DNA of 64,000 bases from Grimontia kaedaensis (lineage in GTDB: Bacteria > Pseudomonadota > Gammaproteobacteria > Enterobacterales > Vibrionaceae): positions 1 to 64,000 of the forward strand of contig NZ_CP082275.1 in assembly GCF_023746615.1 (NCBI RefSeq), given 5' to 3'. The notes beneath the pieces were generated by a model. The model did not search any database. It was not told where the DNA came from and worked only from the letters and a program-made list of their open reading frames with translations. This document shows positions 8,739 to 16,992 of this stretch, one piece after another; the first letter of the stretch is position 1, and each line of letters starts with the position of its first letter. Both the position numbers and the translations under genes were made by a program.

Positions 8739-10805
8739 TTATTTCTGAAGCAGAGAGATATCTGCAACATTCATAAACTGGCTACGCAGGGTATTGAGCA
8801 GTGCCAGACGGTTCGCCTTCAGCGCTTCGTCTTCAGCCATTACCATCACGTTGTCGAAGAAGGTATCAACAGGTTCGCGCAAATCTGCCAATTGGGTCAG
8901 TGCAGCTTGGTAATCACCGGCTGCAAAGACAGGCTTCAGCGCTTCAACCATTGAGGTGACCTTTTGAGCCAACGCCTTCTCTGCATCTTCCACCAACAGC
9001 TCACTGTTGATGGTGTCAGACAATTCGCCGTCGTATTTCGCTAGGATGTTACCTACACGTTTGTTTGCTGCTGCCAGAGACTCAGCAGCATCTAGTGAAC
9101 GGAAGTGCGTTACAGCTTTCACGCGCTTGTCGAAATCAGCCGGTTGGGTAGGGTTCATTGCAAGCACGGCTTGGATGGCATCTACGCTATGGCCTTCGTC
9201 CTGATACCATGCACGGAAACGACCCAGCATGAATTCGATAACGTCAGCTTCAACCTTATCGTTAGTCAGACGGTCGCCGAACAGCGATTTGGTTTTGGCA
9301 ATCAGATCGGTCAGATCCAGATCGTAACCGTACTCAACGATAATGCGAAGGACACCCAGAGAAGCACGACGCAGCGCAAATGGGTCAGAACCTTTTGGTG
9401 CCTGGCCAATACCGAAGATACCTACGATGGTATCCAGCTTGTCTGCCATCGCCAGTGCTGAAGAAACACCATTGCCTGGCAGTTCATCACCTGCGAAACG
9501 CGGCATGTATTGCTCATTCAGTGCAACGGCAACGTCTTCTGCTTCGCCATCATGACGCGCGTAGTGCATACCCATCACGCCCTGAGTTTCGGTGAATTCG
9601 AAAACCATGGAGGTCATCAGGTCGCATTTGGCCAGAAGGCCCGCACGTTTTGCTTTTTCGACATCAGCACCAATCTTGTCAGCAATGTAGCCAGCAAGCT
9701 CAGTGATGCGGTCTGTCTTGTCTTTGATGGTACCCAACTGCTTTTGGAAAATAGCCGTTTCCAGCTGTGGCAGACGGTCAATCAAAGGACGCTTACGGTC
9801 GGTGTCGAAGAAGAACTCTGCATCCGCCAGACGAGGACGAACCACTTTTTCGTTACCTTCGATAACGTGGCGAGGTTCCTTCGATTCGATGTTTGATACG
9901 AAGATGAAGTTAGGCAGAAGCTGCTTGTCTTCGCTGTAAACAGGGAAGTACTTCTGGTCGCCTTTCATAGTGTAAACCAAGGCTTCTGAAGGAACCTTCA
10001 GGAACTTCTCTTCGAAGGTTGCAGTCAGTACCACTGGCCACTCAACCAGAGAGGTGACTTCCTCAACAAGGTCATCTTCCAGATCAGCAATACCGCCAAC
10101 CAGCTCTGCTGCCTTTTGGGCATCAGCGATGATAGTGGCTTTACGTGCTTCGTAATCGGCAATGACTTTACCGCGCTCTTCCAGAATCGCTGGATACTGG
10201 TCAGCATTGTCGATAGTAAATTCCGCTTCACCCATAAAGCGGTGACCACGAATGGTACGCGCTGAATCAACACCCATGATGGTGCCTTCAATCAGCTCGT
10301 CACCCAACAGGATAGTCAGGGTCTTCACCGGACGGATGAACAGGGTGTCTTTGTCACCCCAGCGCATTGGCTTTGCGATTGGCAGATTCGCCAGTGCCTT
10401 ATCAGCCAGTGCGACAACGATGTCTTTGGTGTTCTTACCTTTAACTTCTTGCTTGAACAGCAGCCATTCACCTTTATCAGTCACCATACGCTCGGCTTCT
10501 GATACATCGATACCACAACCACGCGCCCAACCCTGTGCCGCTTTGGTTGGGTTGCCGTCTGCGTCAAAAGCGGCAGAGATGGCAGGGCCACGTTTCTCAA
10601 CCATCTTGTCAGCTTGTTGGTCAGCCAGCGCAATGACTTTCAGTGCCAGACGACGAGGGGTTGCGTACCAAACCATACCTTCGTGGGTCAGTTCAGCGTC
10701 TTTCAGCTCTTGCTCAAAGTTTGCTGCAAATGCTTCAGCCAGTGTACGAAGTTGCGTTGGTGGCAGCTCTTCAGTACCCAGCTCAATCAGAAAATTGTTC
10801 GCCAT
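8739..10805 (-). CDS. glyS: glycine--tRNA ligase beta subunit
   Basis: GlyS is the beta subunit of the heterotetrameric bacterial glycyl-tRNA synthetase, which binds tRNA-Gly and is needed for aminoacylation. The protein has 688 residues starting MANNFLIELGTEELPPTQLR, one residue shorter than in E. coli. The chosen ATG has a strong GAGGAG ribosome-binding site; an in-frame extension of 24 codons upstream overlaps glyQ and is not supported. The gene follows glyQ with a one-base gap, so the two are coupled. A terminator follows. Confidence 0.98.
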   Translation of the reverse strand: MANNFLIELGTEELPPTQLRTLAEAFAANFEQELKDAELTHEGMVWYATPRRLALKVIALADQQADKMVEKRGPAISAAFDADGNPTKAAQGWARGCGIDVSEAERMVTDKGEWLLFKQEVKGKNTKDIVVALADKALANLPIAKPMRWGDKDTLFIRPVKTLTILLGDELIEGTIMGVDSARTIRGHRFMGEAEFTIDNADQYPAILEERGKVIADYEARKATIIADAQKAAELVGGIADLEDDLVEEVTSLVEWPVVLTATFEEKFLKVPSEALVYTMKGDQKYFPVYSEDKQLLPNFIFVSNIESKEPRHVIEGNEKVVRPRLADAEFFFDTDRKRPLIDRLPQLETAIFQKQLGTIKDKTDRITELAGYIADKIGADVEKAKRAGLLAKCDLMTSMVFEFTETQGVMGMHYARHDGEAEDVAVALNEQYMPRFAGDELPGNGVSSALAMADKLDTIVGIFGIGQAPKGSDPFALRRASLGVLRIIVEYGYDLDLTDLIAKTKSLFGDRLTNDKVEADVIEFMLGRFRAWYQDEGHSVDAIQAVLAMNPTQPADFDKRVKAVTHFRSLDAAESLAAANKRVGNILAKYDGELSDTINSELLVEDAEKALAQKVTSMVEALKPVFAAGDYQAALTQLADLREPVDTFFDNVMVMAEDEALKANRLALLNTLRSQFMNVADISLLQK

Positions 10806-10806
10806 C

Positions 10807-11724
10807 TTACTTCTCCTCACCCTTATTACACATTGGGAAGCCAAGAGCTTCACGGGATGCGTAGTACGCTTCAGCAACTGACTTGGTCAGGTTGCGGATA
10901 CGCAGGATGTAGCGTTGACGCTCGGTCACTGAGATAGCTTTGCGTGCGTCCAGCAGGTTGAAAGCATGACCTGCTTTCAGGATGCGCTCATACGCTGGTA
11001 GTGGCAGAGGCTTCTCAAGTTCAAGCAGAGATTTACACTCTTTCTCGCACTGGTCGAAGTAAGTGAACAGGAAGTCTACGTCAGCGTATTCGAAGTTGTA
11101 GGTCGATTGCTCTACTTCATTCTGGTGGAAGATATCGCCGTAGGTTACTTTGCCGAATGGGCCATCAGTCCATACCAGATCGTAAACTGAATCGACGCCT
11201 TGGATGTACATCGCCAGACGTTCGATACCGTAAGTGATTTCGCCGGTAACAGGCTTACACTCAAGACCACCTACTTGTTGGAAGTAAGTAAACTGGGTAA
11301 CTTCCATGCCGTTCAGCCAAACTTCCCAGCCAAGACCCCAGGCACCCAGTGTCGGGTTTTCCCAGTTGTCTTCTACGAAGCGGATGTCATGAACTTCAGG
11401 GTCAATACCAAGAACACGCAGCGAACCAAGATACAGTTCCTGAATGTTGTCCGGAGACGGCTTCAGGATGGTCTGGAACTGGTAGTAGTGTTGCAGACGG
11501 TTAGGGTTTTCACCGTAACGGCCGTCAGTTGGACGACGAGAAGGCTGAACGTAAGCTGCTGCGATTGGCTCTGGACCAATTGCACGCAGACAAGTCATTG
11601 GGTGAGAGGTGCCTGCACCTACCTCCATGTCGAGCGGTTGTACGATGGTACAACCTTGTTGGGCCCAGTAATCCTGCAGCGCGAGGATCATGCCCTGAAA
11701 AGTTTTAACGTCGAATTTTTGCAT
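10807..11724 (-). CDS. glyQ: glycine--tRNA ligase alpha subunit
   Basis: GlyQ is the catalytic alpha subunit of the class II alpha2beta2 glycyl-tRNA synthetase and forms glycyl-adenylate. The 305-residue protein begins MQKFDVKTFQGMILALQDYW and has the conserved GAGTSHPMTCLRAIGPEP and QPSRRPTDGRYGENPNR segments of this family. It is first in the glyQS operon. A TATAAT -10 element is visible on the minus strand at 11766-11771, about 40 bases upstream of the start, with no clear -35. No T-box or glycine riboswitch is seen in the leader. Confidence 0.98.
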   Translation of the reverse strand: MQKFDVKTFQGMILALQDYWAQQGCTIVQPLDMEVGAGTSHPMTCLRAIGPEPIAAAYVQPSRRPTDGRYGENPNRLQHYYQFQTILKPSPDNIQELYLGSLRVLGIDPEVHDIRFVEDNWENPTLGAWGLGWEVWLNGMEVTQFTYFQQVGGLECKPVTGEITYGIERLAMYIQGVDSVYDLVWTDGPFGKVTYGDIFHQNEVEQSTYNFEYADVDFLFTYFDQCEKECKSLLELEKPLPLPAYERILKAGHAFNLLDARKAISVTERQRYILRIRNLTKSVAEAYYASREALGFPMCNKGEEK

Positions 11725-11866
11725 CGTCAGGTTCGCGCGATTTAATGAAGTGAAAATAACACGCGATTATAGCGCGCAAGGCTTGGGATAAGTAGGGGTA
11801 ATGGCGGTTTTTTGTCCTTTGGTTTCAAAGGTGGCGAGCGGGGTCGAAAGGTAAAACGGGCGGAGG

Positions 11867-11896
11867 TTGTATTCCGTCAGGCGTTGAGGCTAAAAT
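11867..11896 (+). promoter_or_regulatory. sigma70 promoter of the Mn riboswitch transcript
   Basis: TTGTAT (11867-11872) and TAAAAT (11891-11896) are separated by 18 bases. The predicted start, about 11903, is immediately before the aptamer, which supports the pairing of the two elements. Confidence 0.6.
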
Positions 11897-11904
11897 GCGC
11901 ACGC

Positions 11905-12007
11905 TCTTGGGGAGTAGTCTCTCGCGCCAGCGAGGCCATTATCAACATATTTGAAGCTCAATCTTCATGGTAATGGCGACACACGATAGTGGGTTTGACG
12001 AGACCAA
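11905..12007 (+). ncRNA. yybP-ykoY manganese riboswitch
   Basis: The leader has the hallmark segments of the yybP-ykoY Mn2+ aptamer: CTTGGGGAGTAG at 11906-11917 and, about 60 bases later, GACACACGATAGTGGG followed by GACGAGACC. TTGG (11907-11910) can pair with CCAA (12004-12007) to close the aptamer. Known members sense Mn2+ and switch on Mn exporters such as mntP. The downstream gene is itself a Mn exporter family member, so sequence and context agree. Exact ends are approximate. Confidence 0.87.
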
Positions 12008-12055
12008 TGACACTTCACGCGAACCGGGCGGGGCGCGTGGGTTGTCATGGTTTTC
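12008..12055 (+). promoter_or_regulatory. expression-platform hairpin downstream of the Mn aptamer
   Basis: TGACA (12008-12012) pairs with TGTCA (12043-12047) and CACGCG (12016-12021) pairs with CGCGTG (12034-12039), followed by GGTTTTC. It begins at the aptamer end. It resembles a weak terminator or a structure that alternates with the aptamer; the mechanism is not proved by sequence. Confidence 0.55.
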
Positions 12056-12085
12056 GAATAATAATCCTCGCCCTGGAAAACAATA

Positions 12086-12643
12086 ATGAGCGTGTTAGCG
12101 ATATCCATTGCCACCGTTGCGTTGGCAGAAATTGGTGATAAAACCCAACTCCTTTCCCTGTTACTGGCCAGTCGATACCGAAAGCCAGTACCTATTATTC
12201 TTGCAATCTTTTTCGCCACAATCCTTAACCATGCAGTTGCTGCCTGGCTGGGTGTGGTTGTTGCCGATTATCTTACCGAAGAAGTCTTGCGTTGGGTGCT
12301 GATCGTCAGCTTTGCGGTGATGGCAGTTTGGGTGTTGATCCCTGACAAGCTCGATGATGAAGAAAGTGTGTCAAACCGGGGCCCGTTTGTGGCGAGTTTC
12401 ATCGCCTTCTTTATTGCAGAAATTGGCGACAAAACCCAGGTGGCAACAACGGTACTCGGTGCTCAAAATGCTGAAGCGCTGACCATGGTCATTATTGGTA
12501 CGACTATCGGTATGCTGCTGGCCAATGTCCCGGTGGTATTGCTGGGTCACAAGGCTGCAAATGCATTGCCATTGAACGTTGTACGGTATGTGACGGCAGG
12601 GTTGTTTGCTGTACTCGCGATCGGTACTTTCTTTATGCGATAA
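12086..12643 (+). CDS. mneA: TMEM165/GDT1 family manganese exporter
   Basis: This inner-membrane protein of 185 residues has the duplicated UPF0016/GDT1 architecture. The two diagnostic E-x-G-D-K-T motifs (EIGDKT) are at residues 15-20 and 112-117, each inside a hydrophobic half of about three membrane segments. The Vibrio cholerae homologue MneA exports Mn2+, and other family members move Ca2+ or Mn2+. The upstream yybP-ykoY riboswitch strongly supports Mn2+ export here, induced when cellular Mn2+ is high. The ATG is preceded only by a weak purine stretch (GGAAAACAATA), which may allow control of translation. Confidence 0.9.
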   Translation: MSVLAISIATVALAEIGDKTQLLSLLLASRYRKPVPIILAIFFATILNHAVAAWLGVVVADYLTEEVLRWVLIVSFAVMAVWVLIPDKLDDEESVSNRGPFVASFIAFFIAEIGDKTQVATTVLGAQNAEALTMVIIGTTIGMLLANVPVVLLGHKAANALPLNVVRYVTAGLFAVLAIGTFFMR

Positions 12644-12743
12644 GAAACATAACCAGACGCCTGAATGTGTGATTTCATCAGCAACCTCTCCGACGGTTCC
12701 ATGGTAGTTTGGCGTTAGTGTCATCGTGATTAAGGAGCGTGTT

Positions 12744-13007
12744 ATGGACAGGTTTCTGGCGATCAGCCCTAAAAGCCAGATGTGGCTGTTCCACTTTGCA
12801 TTGGCGCTGAATATTCTTGGAATGGTGCTAACTGATATGTGGGTTCCTATGGTGGTTGGCGCAATAGTAACCACTTACTTATCGATTGATGCTTTGGTGA
12901 GAGTGCGTTACGTATTACCAATGAAAAAGGCCATGCGGGAACTGGAGCATGAAAACGCCACGCTCAAACGGAAAGTGAACGACGTTGAACAAGCATCAGA
13001 TTACTGA
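12744..13007 (+). CDS. small two-helix membrane protein, function unknown
   Basis: This 87-residue protein is not recognised. The ATG at 12744 has a good TAAGGAG ribosome-binding site; an in-frame GTG 18 bases upstream includes that site and is unlikely to be used. Two hydrophobic segments (about residues 14-32 and 36-52) are followed by a basic then charged tail rich in Lys, Arg and Glu, probably a short cytosolic coiled coil. It lies about 100 bases after mneA without a visible terminator between them, so it might be cotranscribed. A terminator follows. Confidence 0.65.
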   Translation: MDRFLAISPKSQMWLFHFALALNILGMVLTDMWVPMVVGAIVTTYLSIDALVRVRYVLPMKKAMRELEHENATLKRKVNDVEQASDY

Positions 13008-13013
13008 CAGACA

Positions 13014-13044
13014 CGAAAAAGGCAGCCTTGGCTGCCTTTTTCAT
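13014..13044. terminator. bidirectional terminator between the small membrane protein gene and tusA
   Basis: GGCAGCC / GGCTGCC is flanked by an A run on the left and a T run on the right. It can therefore end transcription from both converging genes. Confidence 0.85.
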
Positions 13045-13072
13045 TTCCCCTCGTTTATCTGCTCAGAAGGTC

Positions 13073-13324
13073 TTAAAGACCTTTCTTGATCAGATAGCGG
13101 AATGGGCTTGTTTCTGACTCATGGGCAACAAGGGTGTGGTCCATGAAACGGCAGAAACTTGGGATGTCGCGTGTCGTGGACGGATCGTCCGCCGTCACCA
13201 GTAAGGTTTCCCCCTCCGCCATGTTGCGGATTGTTTTTCTTACCATCATGACCGGTTCCGGACAACGCAGGCCTTCTGCGTCTAAAAAGTGATCCGGATT
13301 TTCAAATTCTGAGCTCATCTGCAT
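13073..13324 (-). CDS. tusA: sulfur carrier protein TusA
   Basis: TusA accepts persulfide sulfur from the cysteine desulfurase IscS and passes it to the TusBCD-TusE-MnmA relay for 2-thiouridine in tRNA. The 83-residue protein has the family motif RCPEPVMMVRKTIRNM with the active Cys21. It starts MQMSSEF; the second Met (residue 3) is an alternative start. No strong ribosome-binding site separates the two. It is a single gene convergent with the preceding small membrane protein gene. Confidence 0.96.
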   Translation of the reverse strand: MQMSSEFENPDHFLDAEGLRCPEPVMMVRKTIRNMAEGETLLVTADDPSTTRDIPSFCRFMDHTLVAHESETSPFRYLIKKGL

Positions 13325-13383
13325 TTATCACATTAAAAACGTCGACCCGATCATACTTATGAAGACTAAATATTCAACAGGGG

Positions 13384-13542
13384 TTGGTTTTGTAAAAAAC
13401 ATGTGTAACTTAATTAACAAGTTGTTAACGAATAGTGTTCAAACGAACGTGAACATGGCGAAACAGCTAGGCTAACTCACTCATCGACTACACTCACACC
13501 CAGTTTTCTTGGGCTTCCCCGCTTTAATGCGGGATTTTTTTT
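13384..13542 (+). ncRNA. candidate small RNA or orphan transcript with terminator
   Basis: The 317-base gap 13325-13641 between tusA and the LysR gene contains no open reading frame but has a clear plus-strand terminator: CCCGC (13518-13522) / GCGGG (13529-13533) followed by eight T within 13535-13542. A second small hairpin (CCCAG/TTGGG) lies at 13499-13513. A possible promoter is TTGGTT at 13384-13389 with TAACTT at 13406-13411. No plus-strand gene precedes this terminator apart from those already ended at 13014-13044. The transcript is inferred and its start is uncertain. Confidence 0.35.
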
Positions 13543-13641
13543 ATCTGGCGTTCGCCAAATATCAATAAACGCCTTTCTTAATCACCCTTATCGGTGACCG
13601 GCATGCTTATAATGGCAACGTTACCACTCTTTGGGCATGTT

Positions 13642-14583
13642 ATGGAACTTGAAGATATCTACCGCCGCGACTTAAACCTGTTAATCGCGCTTCGTGTGCT
13701 GTTGGAAGAAGGTAGCGTGAGTAAAGCGGCTATCCGTTTAAGCCTTAGCCAGTCAGCGATGAGTAGGGTGCTGGGACGATTGAGAAGCCTTACGGGCGAT
13801 CCCTTGTTTACCCGGCATGGACAACAGCTGATCCCAACCCAAAGAGCGTTGGAGTTGAATGCTCAACTGACAGCGCCACTAGATACACTTCGTCATGTCC
13901 TTTCGCCTGAAGAGTTTGATCCGGCCAAGTGTGAGCAGTCTTTTAAGATCGCAACGACTGATTACGCCATGCAAACCATTTTGCCATTTGCATTGCCGCG
14001 TATTTATGAGGAAGCGCCAGGTTTGTCACTGGAGTTCGCCCCTTTGCAGCATGACCAGTTAATGCGTCAGTTGACCTCGGAAGGTTGCGACATGGCGATT
14101 TGCCGCCCGACTGGTCCGGTTGACCCGCTTCAGTCTGACAGGTTGGGACTGGTGAGCGTATTTTGCATGGTGTCGAAACATCACCCTTTGGCCGATAAAG
14201 CGCTGACGCTCGAAGACTACCTGGCTTACCCACATGCAGTGATTGCTATCAGTGATGGTGTGAAAGCGCTGATAGATGAAGCGTTGCGTGGACACCCGGA
14301 GCCGAAACTGGCACTACGTGCTTATCACCTGGAAGCCGCTGTGGCGATGCTTGATAGCCTGCCACTTATCATTACCGTTCCTGCTGACTTGGCGTATCTG
14401 GTGGGTGAAAAATACGATTTGGTGATTAAACCATTACCGTTTGATTTTAAGCCGTTTGATTACTCCCTGATTTGGCACCCAAGGACGGAGCATTCTGCGG
14501 CGCAGGTATGGCTTCGAAACCTGATTAAAGAAGAGTGCAGCCGCCTTATCGATACACGGATTAAAGACATGGGGTTTGTTTGA
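13642..14583 (+). CDS. LysR family transcriptional regulator
   Basis: This 313-residue protein has an N-terminal winged helix-turn-helix (about residues 8-66, with GSVSKAAIRLSLSQSAMSRVLGR) and a C-terminal periplasmic-binding-like effector domain. The start MELEDIYRRDLNLL gives the family layout; 16 additional in-frame codons upstream are not needed. A TATAAT -10 is visible at 13608-13613. The gene is convergent with acuI and ends in a shared terminator. The R-D-L-N-L-L start is like the LeuO/NodD branch of LysR proteins. The target genes and ligand are unknown. Confidence 0.9.
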   Translation: MELEDIYRRDLNLLIALRVLLEEGSVSKAAIRLSLSQSAMSRVLGRLRSLTGDPLFTRHGQQLIPTQRALELNAQLTAPLDTLRHVLSPEEFDPAKCEQSFKIATTDYAMQTILPFALPRIYEEAPGLSLEFAPLQHDQLMRQLTSEGCDMAICRPTGPVDPLQSDRLGLVSVFCMVSKHHPLADKALTLEDYLAYPHAVIAISDGVKALIDEALRGHPEPKLALRAYHLEAAVAMLDSLPLIITVPADLAYLVGEKYDLVIKPLPFDFKPFDYSLIWHPRTEHSAAQVWLRNLIKEECSRLIDTRIKDMGFV

Positions 14584-14601
14584 CCTATAGTCTTTCAAAC
14601 A

Positions 14602-14633
14602 AAAAACGGAGCCGATAGGCTCCGTTTTTTTTA
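14602..14633. terminator. bidirectional terminator between the LysR gene and acuI
   Basis: ACGGAGCC / GGCTCCGT with a GATA loop is flanked by A6 on the left and T8 on the right, serving both convergent genes. Confidence 0.93.
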
Positions 14634-14648
14634 TACCTCAAAGAAGGC

Positions 14649-15629
14649 TTACAGCTTGATCACCACACGGCCAGTGATTTGGCCATTGGTGATGGCTTCT
14701 GCTGCGTCTGGCACTTCTTCCAGCGAGATTTCGCGACAGCCGTTATCGTAGTAGCTTGCTGGCAATATCTCAGAGATACGCTGCCACGCTTTCTGGCGAC
14801 GCTCGAAAGGCGCGTATACAGAATCCACACCCAGCAGTTTCACGCCGCGTAGGATAAATGGCATGACTGTGGTTGGCAGATCGAAACCTCCTGCAAGACC
14901 ACATGCTGCGACTGCGCCGTCGTAATCAACCTGCGCCAGCACTTTTGCCAGCATTTTGCTGCCAACGGTATCTATCGCGCCTGCCCAAATTTGTTTTTCC
15001 AATGGACGAGCGGGTTCTTCAAATTCGCTACGCTCTACCACGCGCGACGCGCCCAGCGATTTTAGCCACTCACCGTTCTCGCTTGAACGGCCTGTTACTG
15101 CTACCACTTGATAACCCAGTTCAGACAGCAGCGTGACTGCCACTGAACCGACACCGCCACTTGCGCCTGTCACCAGAATTTCACCTTTCTCTGGTGTGAT
15201 GCCAGCATCTTGAAGTGCCTGTACACACAGCATGGCTGTCAAACCCGCAGTACCGATTTTCATTGCTTGATCGCCAGAGAGCCTTTCTGGCAGTGGAACC
15301 AACCAGTCAGCTTTGAGGCGCGCTTTTTGTGCCATGCCACCCCAATGGGTTTCACCGACGCCCCAGCCAGTCAGTACCACTTTCTGTCCGGTGGTAAAAC
15401 GTGAATCTGAAGATTCTGCCACTGTTCCTGTCAGGTCGATACCTGGCACCATTGGGAACTCACGACAGATCTTGCCCTTGCCTGTAATAGCCAGACCATC
15501 TTTGTAGTTCAGTGAGGAGTAATCCACGTCGATCAGCACATCGCCTTGTGGCAGTCGGCCAACGTCGAGTTCTTGAATGCTTGAAGTGGTGATTTTGTCA
15601 GCTTGGTCCAGTACCAGTGCTTTGAACAT
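14649..15629 (-). CDS. acuI: acrylyl-CoA reductase (NADPH), YhdH/AcuI type
   Basis: This is a medium-chain dehydrogenase/reductase of 326 residues without the catalytic zinc ligands of alcohol dehydrogenases. An N-terminal GroES-like domain is followed by a Rossmann domain with TGASGGVGS at 154-162. AcuI proteins reduce toxic acrylyl-CoA to propionyl-CoA with NADPH and take part in acrylate and DMSP breakdown in marine bacteria; E. coli YhdH has the same activity. The sequence is close to this subgroup throughout (for example NYKDGLAITGKG at 41-52). A GGAGGAC ribosome-binding site precedes the ATG. It is monocistronic. Confidence 0.88.
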   Translation of the reverse strand: MFKALVLDQADKITTSSIQELDVGRLPQGDVLIDVDYSSLNYKDGLAITGKGKICREFPMVPGIDLTGTVAESSDSRFTTGQKVVLTGWGVGETHWGGMAQKARLKADWLVPLPERLSGDQAMKIGTAGLTAMLCVQALQDAGITPEKGEILVTGASGGVGSVAVTLLSELGYQVVAVTGRSSENGEWLKSLGASRVVERSEFEEPARPLEKQIWAGAIDTVGSKMLAKVLAQVDYDGAVAACGLAGGFDLPTTVMPFILRGVKLLGVDSVYAPFERRQKAWQRISEILPASYYDNGCREISLEEVPDAAEAITNGQITGRVVIKL

Positions 15630-15755
15630 GGGATGTCCTCCGGAAAGGGGAATAAACGTATGAAATACAGTGTAGAACCAAAGTAGTCATGAAAATAATG
15701 AAACTAAATCATGATTAATATGCGTTAAGCACATAGCTATGCTCCGCTACAAATA

Positions 15756-15784
15756 ACAAAGCCGGGTATTAAACCCGGCTTTGA
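15756..15784 (-). terminator. terminator of fadBA
   Basis: AAAGCCGGGT / ACCCGGCTTT with an ATTA-like loop lies about 18 bases past the fadA stop. Both flanks are short in T, so termination strength is moderate. Confidence 0.75.
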
Positions 15785-15801
15785 TGACGACACGTTTTTG
15801 T

Positions 15802-16965
15802 TTAAACGCGCTCAAACACCGTAGCAATACCCTGACCTAAACCGATACACATGGTGGCAAGACCCAGCTCGACATCATTGTGCTCCATCAGGTTGATAAG
15901 CGTAGTAGAGATACGTGCGCCTGAACAACCCAGAGGGTGACCCAGTGCGATCGCGCCACCGTTGAGGTTCACTTTCTCGTCGACTTTATCCAGCAAGCCC
16001 AGATCTTTTGCACAAGGTAGTGACTGCGCAGCGAAGGCTTCGTTAAGCTCAATCATGCCGATGTCATCAATGGTGACACCTGCACGCTTCAGTGCTTTTT
16101 GCGTCGCCGGTACGGGACCATAACCCATGATAGAAGGATCGCAGCCTGCGACTGCCATCGAACGCACGCGAGCACGAATCGGTAGGCCGAGCGCTTTGGC
16201 TTTGTCTTCACTCATCACCAGCATGGCCGCGGCACCGTCAGACAGGGCGGAAGACGTACCTGCGGTTACTGTGCCGTTAGCTGGATCGAATACTGGGCGC
16301 AGACCTGAAAGAGTTTCCACTGTGGTTTCCGGACGGATAACTTCATCGTTTTCCATCAGGAAGAGTCCGCCTTTCTCATCATGGCCTTCGGTAGGCATGA
16401 TTTCATTTTTAAAGCGGCCTTCCACGGTGGCAGCATACGCGCGCTGGTGGGAGCGGGCAGCAAAGGCATCTTGCTGTTCACGGCTGATACCATGGATGCG
16501 ACCCAGCATCTCTGCGGTCAGACCCATCATACCAGCGGCTTTTGCCACAGACTTGGAAAGACCCGGGTGGAAGTCGACACCGTGAGTCATAGGAACATGA
16601 CCCATGTGCTCAACGCCACCAATCAGGCAGACATCGGCATCGCCCACTTGAATGGCACGTGCGGCATCATGCAATGCCTGCATGGAAGAGCCACACAGAC
16701 GGTTAACCGTAGTGGCGGCTACTGTGTGTGGAATGCCAGCGAGCAGCGCTGCGTTACGGGCGACGTTGAAGCCTTGTTCAAGTGTCTGCTGTACACAGCC
16801 CCAGTAGATATCCTCGATTTCTGTTGGATCCAGCTGCGGGTTACGTGCAAGCAGAGACGCCATCAGGTGCGCTGACAAATCTTCCGCACGGGTGTGGCGG
16901 AAAGCACCGGCTTTGGAGCGGCCCATCGGGGTTCGAATACAATCGACAATCACGACGTTTTTCAT
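15802..16965 (-). CDS. fadA: 3-ketoacyl-CoA thiolase FadA
   Basis: FadA is the beta subunit of the aerobic fatty-acid oxidation complex and cleaves 3-ketoacyl-CoA with CoA to give acetyl-CoA. The 387-residue length equals that of E. coli FadA. The nucleophilic Cys91 is in NRLCGSSMQALHDA, the catalytic His343 in GGAIALGHPLGCSG, and the second catalytic Cys373 in TMCIGLGQG. It follows fadB by 27 bases in the same operon. Confidence 0.98.
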   Translation of the reverse strand: MKNVVIVDCIRTPMGRSKAGAFRHTRAEDLSAHLMASLLARNPQLDPTEIEDIYWGCVQQTLEQGFNVARNAALLAGIPHTVAATTVNRLCGSSMQALHDAARAIQVGDADVCLIGGVEHMGHVPMTHGVDFHPGLSKSVAKAAGMMGLTAEMLGRIHGISREQQDAFAARSHQRAYAATVEGRFKNEIMPTEGHDEKGGLFLMENDEVIRPETTVETLSGLRPVFDPANGTVTAGTSSALSDGAAAMLVMSEDKAKALGLPIRARVRSMAVAGCDPSIMGYGPVPATQKALKRAGVTIDDIGMIELNEAFAAQSLPCAKDLGLLDKVDEKVNLNGGAIALGHPLGCSGARISTTLINLMEHNDVELGLATMCIGLGQGIATVFERV

Positions 16966-16992
16966 GTTGTTTTCCCTCTCAATTCCTTGTGG

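Noticed and set aside
10252..10881. 209-codon plus-strand frame
   Set aside because: It is antisense to glyS, which is certain by homology; the frame is open only because of codon bias.
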